In this document: piece after piece, positions 58,400 to 64,000 of the stretch
How positions within the stretch are numbered: the stretch's first letter is position 1
How the letters are laid out: each line of letters opens with the position of its first letter
NCBI RefSeq assembly: GCF_020497125.1
Contig: NC_059089.1
Span: 29,406,282-29,470,281 of the forward strand
Length of the DNA stretch: 64,000 bases
DNA from: Mauremys mutica
Lineage: Eukaryota > Chordata > Testudines > Geoemydidae
Direction: 5' to 3'
Program-made: the position numbers and the translations under genes
The notes under the pieces: model-generated
Seen by the model: the letters and a program-made list of their open reading frames with translations, nothing else
Databases searched by the model: none
What the model was told of the DNA's origin: nothing

Positions 58400-58665
58400 A
58401 AGGCCTTGGCTACACTTACAAATTTGCAGCGCTGCAGCAGGGTGTGAAAACACACCCTCTCCAGCGCTGCAAATTGCGGCGCTGCAAAGCGCCAGTGTGG
58501 TCAAAGCCCCAGCGCTGGGAGCGTGGTTCCTAGCGCTGTCCGTTATTCCCCACAGGGAGGTGGAGTACGGACAGCGCTGGGAGAGCTCTCTCCCAGCGCT
58601 GGCGTTTTGACTACACTTCAAAGCGCTGCCGCGGCAGCGCTTTGAAGCGCTAAGTGTAGTCAAAG
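58400..58665. mobile_element. MITE with nested GCGCTGC palindromes
   Basis: The left end is AAGGCCTTGGCTACACTTAC and the right end TAAGTGTAGTCAAAG. Inner inverted blocks are based on AGCGCTGC and 'GCTGGGAGAGCTCTCTCCCA'. It is a younger copy of the family at 16834-17090. Both have the central 'GGGAGAGCTCTCTCCCAGC'. Confidence 0.75.
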
Positions 58666-59089
58666 AGAAACGGAAGCTCAAGCCTTCTCAAGGGGTGGGG
58701 TGTCGCTCAGCCACAGGCACAAAAAGGCTCCCCTAGTTTAAGCGTGCGAGGGATAAGACCTTACACCCTGGTTACAGGGCAGTCATTTTGCCGGGCGGGT
58801 CAAAGTGACCTGTGGTTTAATTTGCTTGGCAAAGGAGACCCAAACCTTCCTTACAGGGTGGTCCTTAAGCCAGGGGTGTTCGAATGGGGCAGAGAGAAAA
58901 GCGACGTAAAGGAGAGACCTCCGTTCCCTCAGAAGTGGGTGGTCTCATTGCCCAGCAAGTGCCAGCGGCCCAAGAGGAGCTAGAACGAGGAGACCTGCAC
59001 CCTTCTCACAGGGATTGGTCAGTGGCAAAGAGCATTTTAAAGGCTAGGTCCTAAGGAGCTCAAAGCCACAGAGACCTTGTGGTGATCTG
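58666..59089. other. Diverged short motif repeats
   Basis: No gene recognised. A motif like 'CCTT-TTACAGGGTGGTC' recurs at about 58771, 58851 and 59006, and once earlier at about 57573, within otherwise unique DNA. Confidence 0.3.
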
Positions 59090-59357
59090 AGTGTAATGTA
59101 ATATCTCATTGTAAGGTGGCAGGGCCAGCAGGAGTTAATTAACTCACAAACTGACCTTGACCCATGGCCGAACTTTAAAGACTGGTTAGGAAGATCTGTA
59201 AAGGAATAGAGGTTTGAAATGCAGCCCGCATTGTTAGAGATAGAAGGGTAAATGTTAGCTCTGGTCTTAATATTGCTTTTTTGATCTTTGAATCACAGCT
59301 ATAGCAATAGATAACATTTAGGAAGACACTGGAGTAAAATAGCATTATTGTCTATAT
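59090..59357 (+). mobile_element. LTR-type fragment
   Basis: 'GGGCCAGCAGGAGTTAATTA' and 'GGAGTAAAATAGCATTATTG' match my recollection of an abundant turtle ERV-type LTR. Both ends are missing. A hAT element begins at its right edge. Confidence 0.4.
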
Positions 59358-61095
59358 CAGGGGTCGGCAACCTTTCACAAGCAGTGTGCCGAGTCTTCAT
59401 TTATTTACTCTAAGGTTTCGCGTGCCAGTAATACATTTTAATGTTTTTCAGAAGGTCTCTTTATATAATATATAACTAGACATAGAAACTACTGTTGTAT
59501 TGTAAAATAAACAAGGTTTTCAAAATGTTTAAGTACCTTCATTTAAAATTAAATTAAAATGTTGATCTTACACCGCTGGCCTGCTCAACCCGCTGCTGGT
59601 CTGGGGTTCTGTTCTACTAGGCCGCCAGCAGGCTCTGCGGGGCCCTGCCCACATACAGTGGGTAGCTACCTTCTCCCTGGTTCTGGCCCATTCTCTTCCT
59701 CTCTCTGCACTGAGCTGAGGGTGGGAGTGCACTGAGCACAGGGCTGGGGGTGAAGGGTCTGGCCAGGAGCTAGAATGAGGGAGGGGGCTCAGGGTTGGGG
59801 CAGGAGGTCTGGGTGTGGGGGCATTTACCTGGGAAATTCCCGTTTGGGGCTCAGGGTGGGGGTGGGGATGTGCAGGGGTACAAGAGTCAGGGCAGAGGAC
59901 TGGGGCCATGTGAGGGGGGTGCAGGTGTCAGGGCGGGGGGGCTGGGTAGGTGTGGGGGTGCCAGAGTCAGGGCTGGGGATGGGGGGGTGAAAGAGTCAAC
60001 AGAGGGCTGGGTGTGTATGAGGGAGGTACAGGGCTCAGGGCAGGGGCCTGGGTGGGTATGTGTGTGTGGGGGGGTGTCAGGGCTCAGGGCAGAGGGCTGG
60101 GTGACTGCCCCCCTCAGAACCTCCAACCCCCTCCGCTCCTTGTCCCCTGACTGCCCCTTCCTGGGACCCCTGCCCCTAACTGCCCCCCAGAACCCTATCC
60201 CCTATCTAAGCCTCCCTGTTCTTGTCCCTTGACTGCCCCCCCGGAGCCTACGCCCTACCTGTCCCCTGACTGCCCCAACCCTTATCCACACCCCGAGACA
60301 GACCCCTGGACTCCCACGCCCCATCCAACCACTCCCCACCCCCGACAGGACCCACAGAACTCCCGACCCGTACAACCCTCCCCCTGCTCCCTGCCTGCTG
60401 CAATCCCCTGCACACCCCGCCTCCTGACACATCCAACCCCCCCAGCTCCTTGTCCCCTGACCACGTCCTCCAGAGACCCCCCCACCCTAACTGTCCCCTG
60501 ACCCCTATCCAGCCCCCACCCCCTGACAGACCCCGGAATTCTCATTCCCCATCCACCCCCCCTGTTCCCTGTCTGCTACCTCCAGAGACCCCCACCCCTA
60601 GCCACCCCCCGGGATTCCACCCCCATCCAACCAACCCTGCTCCCTGTCCCCTGACTGCACCCACCCCTTACCAAAGCCCCCCAGCCCCAGATCCCCTTAC
60701 CATGAACCGCCAAGCAGAGCCAGCCTATGTTGCCCCGCGGGAGCGCACAGCCCCGCCCCTCAGAGCGCTGCGCGTGTGGGGGTAGGGCTCCGGACGAGCA
60801 GGGAGCGTCTGTCCCTCCCTGCAGAGCCAAACGCTGCCCCACGGGAGTGTGCAGACCTGGCCCCAGAGCTCTGCGTGCGGGGGCAGGGATCTGGGGGAGG
60901 GGAGAAGGCGGGGGAGGGGCCGGTGGCTTGCTGCGCTAGGCCTGGTGCTCCAGCCCGGGAACGCGGACCCTGCGGCTTGCCGTGCTAGCAGGGTTTTTAA
61001 TGGCACCCTGGAGTCCCGGCAGGCAGCCGCGTGCCATTGAAAATCGGCTCCAGTGACGTCTTCGGCACGCGGCTGCCGGAGGTTGCTGACCCCTG
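59358..61095. mobile_element. hAT-type element (1.74 kb) with minisatellite-like interior
   Basis: The termini are CAGGGGTCGGCAACCT and AGGTTGCTGACCCCTG, inverse over 15 of 16 bases. The left part (59380-59560) is AT-rich. The centre is a G-rich stretch (59700-60080) and a C-rich one (60100-60690) with 'CCCCTGACTGCCCC'-like repeats. The flanks (GTCTATAT and ACGTCGTG) do not match, so one side may have been rearranged. There is no transposase; long open frames on both strands reflect the composition. Confidence 0.72.
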
Positions 61096-61157
61096 ACGTC
61101 GTGTCTCAGTGGCTCCATGAGAGAAATACCGCACATGGCCACACGGTGTCACTAGTT

Positions 61158-61305
61158 AAGGCACAGAGCAGTTCCTGCATGGAGTAACAGTGACACCGTG
61201 GGCCACGCAGGGTATTGCACAGAGCAGTTCCTGCATGGAGCTACAGTGACACCGTGTGGCCACGCAGGGTAATGCACAGAGCAGTTCCTGCATGGAGCAA
61301 CAGTG
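61158..61305 (-). repeat. Inverted block at the satellite edge
   Basis: About 2.6 satellite units run in the opposite direction ('GCACAGAGCAGTTCCTGCAT', 'CAGTGACACCGTGTGGCCAC'). Plus-oriented half-units lie on both sides, each ending CACTAGTTA. Confidence 0.85.
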
Positions 61306-61369
61306 CATTACCCCGCATGGCCACACGGTGCCACTAGTTATTTCCCTCATGGAGCCACAGAGACACTAG

Positions 61370-61395
61370 GTCAGGGGTCAGCAACCTCAGAGTTC
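61370..61395. mobile_element. hAT terminal fragment
   Basis: TCAGGGGTCAGCAACCTCAGAG resembles the terminus of the neighbouring hAT element (59358). Only the end is present, lodged in the satellite. Confidence 0.35.
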
Positions 61396-64000
61396 CCACC
61401 GTGTTTCTCTCTTTCTCCATGAGATAAATGCTCTGTGTATTAACCCCAGTGGGCCCTCATTGTCACTGTCCCTTGATGAGGGAAATGGTTTGTGAGTTAT
61501 CTGAATTGTTCCTGTGAGTGAAATGCTCTGTGCATTACCCTGCGTGGCCACATGGTGTCACTGTAGCTCCATGCAGGAACTGCTCTGTGCATTACCCTGC
61601 GTGCCCACACGGTGTCACTGTTGCTCCATGCAGGAACTGCTCTGTGCATTACCCTGCGTGGCCACACGGTGTCACTGTTGCACCATGCCGGAATTGCTCT
61701 GTGCATTACCCTGCATGGCCACACGGTGTCACTGTAGCTCCATGAGGGAAATGTTTTGTGATTACCCTGCACGGCCACACGGTGTCACTGTTGCTCCATG
61801 AGGGAAATGTTTTGTGATTACCCTGCACGGCCACACGGTGTCACTGTAGGTCCATGCAGGAACTGCTCTCCGCATTACCCTTCGTGGCCACACGGTGTCA
61901 CTGTAGGTCCATGCAGGAACTGCTCTGTGCATTACCCTGCGTGGCCACATGGTGTCACTGTAGCTCCATGAGGGATATGTTTTGTGATTACCCTGCATGG
62001 CCACACGGTGTCACTGTAGCTCCATGCAGGAACTGCTCTGTGTATTACCCTGCGTGGCCACACGGTGTCACTGTTGCTCCATGCAGGAACTGCTCTGTGC
62101 ATTACCCTGCATGGCCACACGATGTCACTGTTGCTCCATGCAGGAACTGCTCTGTGCATTACCCTGCACGGCCACACGGTGTCACTGTTGCTCCATGAGG
62201 GAATGTTTTGTGATTACCCTGCACGGCCACACGGTGTCACTGTAGGTCCATGCAGGAACTGCTCTCCGCATTACCCTTCGTGGCCACACGGTGTCACTGT
62301 AGGTCCATGCAGGAACTGCTCTGTGCATTACCCTGCGTGGCCACATGGTGTCACTGTAGCTCCATGAGGGATATGTTTTGTGATTACCCTGCATGGCCAC
62401 ACGGTGTCACTGTAGCTCCATGCAGGAACTGCTCTGTGTATTACCCTGCGTGGCCACACGGTGTCACTGTTGCTCCATGCAGGAACTGCTCTGTGCATTA
62501 CCCTGCATGGCCACACGATGTCACTGTTGCTCCATGCAGGAACTGCTCTGTGCATTACCCTGCACGGCCACACGGTGTCACTGTTGCTCCATGAGGGAAA
62601 TGTTTTGTGATTACCCTGCACGGCCACACGGTGTCACTGTAGGTCCATGCAGGAACTGCTCTCCGCATTACCCTTCGTGGCCACACGGTGTCACTGTAGG
62701 TCCATGCAGGAACTGCTCTGTGCATTACCCTGCGTGGCCACATGGTGTCACTGTTGCTCCATGAGGGATATGTTTTGTGATTACCCTGCATGGCCACACG
62801 GTGTCACTGTAGCTCCATGCAGGAACTGCTCTGTGTATTACCCTGCGTGGCCACACGGTGTCACTGTTGCTCCATGCAGGAACTGCTCTGTGCATTACCC
62901 TGCATGGCCACACGATGTCACTGTTGCTCCATGCAGGAATTGCTCTGTGCATTACCCTGCATGGCCACACGGTGTCACTGTAGCTCCATGCAGGAACTGC
63001 TCTGTGTATTACCCTGCGTGGCCACACGGTGTCACTGTTGCTCCATGCAGGAACTGCTCTGTGTATTACCCTGCGTGGCCACACGGTGTCACTGTTGCTC
63101 CATGCAGGAACTGCTCTGTGCATTACCCTGCGTGGCCACACGGTGTCACTGTTGCTCCATGCAGGAACTGCTCTGTGCATTACCCTGCGTGGCCACACGA
63201 TGTCACTATTGCTCCATGCAGGAATTGCTCTGTGCATTACCCTGCATGGCCACACGGTGTCACTGTAGCTCCATGCAGGAACTGCTCTGTGTATTACCCT
63301 GCGTGGCCACACGGTGTCACTGTTGCTCCATGCAGGAACTGCTCTGTGCATTACCCTGCGTGGCCACACGATGTCACTGTTGCTCCATGCAGGAACTGCT
63401 CTGTGTATTACCCTGCGTGGCCACACGGTGTCACTGTTGCTCCATGCAGGAACTGCTCTGTGCATTACCCTGCGTGGCCACACGATGTCACTGTTGCTCC
63501 ATGCAGGAATTGCTCTGTGCATTACCCTGCGTGGCCACACGGTGTCACTGTAGCTCCATGCAGGAACTGCTCTGTGCATTACCCTGCGTGGCCACACGGT
63601 GTCACTGTTGCTCCATGCAGGAACTGCTCTGTGCATTACCCTGCGTGGCCACACGATGTCACTGTTGCTCCATGCAGGAACTGCTCTGTGCATTACCCTG
63701 CATGGCCACACGGTGTCACTGTAGCTCCATGCAGGAACTGCTCTGTGTATTACCCTGCGTGGCCACACGATGTCACTGTTGCTCCATGCAGGAACTGCTG
63801 TGTATTACCCTGCGTGGCCACACGGTGTCACTGTTGCTCCATGCAGGAACTGCTCTGTGCATTACCCTGCATGGCCACACGATGTCACTGTTGCTCCATG
63901 CAGGAATTGCTCTGTGCATTACCCTTCGTGGCCACACGGTGTCACTGTTGCTCCATGAGGGAAATGTTTTGTGATTACCCTGCACGGCCACACGGTGTCA

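Larger units (their letters stand above)
61120..64000. repeat. 57-bp satellite array with higher-order structure
   Basis: The unit is 57 bp, containing GGCCACACGGTGTCACTGTT, GCTCCATGCAGGAACTGCTC and TGTGCATTACCCTGC; a 56-bp variant has ATGTTTTGTGATTACC. Seven-unit blocks of 396-397 bp repeat three times from about 61.79 to 62.98 kb (marker 'CTCTCCGCATTACCCTTCG' at 61867, 62263 and 62660). Farther on, five-unit blocks of 285 bp repeat (marker GTAGCTCC at 62980, 63265 and 63550). The array continues past the window. Because 57 is divisible by three, reading frames stay open for hundreds of codons on both strands without being genes. Confidence 0.95.

Noticed and set aside
59568..60785. Proline- and glycine-rich open frames
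   Set aside because: They reflect the C- and G-rich interior of the hAT element, with frames open on both strands and no conserved domain.
62725..63974. Long open frames on both strands (347 and 394 codons)
   Set aside because: They are repeats of a 57-bp unit, which is divisible by three, so any stop-free frame stays open. No start context, splice signal or protein motif supports a gene.
61120..64000. Possible CRISPR array
   Set aside because: Repeats are contiguous with no unique spacers, and the genome is eukaryotic.

Overview
The window looks like a piece of a turtle genome. Exons are interrupted by introns and spliced at GT-AG sites. The DNA is crowded with CR1-clade LINEs whose 3' ends carry the TTCTTATG repeat and the 'GGGTCAGACCA...GGTCCAT' segment known from turtles. 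There are also hAT-type non-autonomous elements with 8-bp target duplications, SCAN-gag Gypsy elements and several turtle-type LTRs. A crocodilian is possible but less likely. Only two cellular protein genes could be recognised.

Layout. 1-3.85 kb holds the last three coding exons and 3' UTR of FBXW2 (plus strand). 3.9-11.8 kb is intergenic, with an old MIR-type SINE, a divergent pair of CR1 LINEs, a hAT element and a fold-back retroposon whose arms are a perfect 85-bp inverted repeat. 11.87-13.17 kb is an intact single-exon glycosyltransferase family 92 gene (minus strand). 14-30.8 kb is nested transposable elements: solo LTRs with 5-bp target duplications, a deleted Gypsy with SCAN-like gag, GC-rich MITEs, and a CR1 copy with a 5' inversion.

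The most unusual region is 30.85-57.5 kb. It is a tandem array of about 18 units on the plus strand. Where undisturbed, a unit is about 1.1-1.2 kb. A unit typically contains a 120-nt exon-like module (A) with a consensus 3' splice site and a GTGAGTAAG donor, a second 142-nt exon-like module (B) that joins A in frame, short modules C and D behind strong polypyrimidine tracts, and a perfect 14-bp palindrome, GTGTTGGCCAACAC. Some A copies are open and others carry stops or frameshifts. I do not recognise the product. The array is either an expanded multi-exon gene or non-coding RNA locus, or a macrosatellite derived from one. It has been invaded by a Gmr1-type Gypsy (41.5-45.4 kb), ERV-type LTRs, CR1, hAT MITEs, a fold-back retroposon and a 300-bp insert shared by several units.

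57.5-61.1 kb holds a GC-rich MITE, an LTR fragment and a 1.74-kb hAT-type element. 61.1 kb to the window end is a 57-bp satellite with higher-order repeats and one inverted block; it runs past the edge of the window.

No bacterial, CRISPR or organellar features were seen. Family names come from recognising motifs in the sequence, not from a database search.
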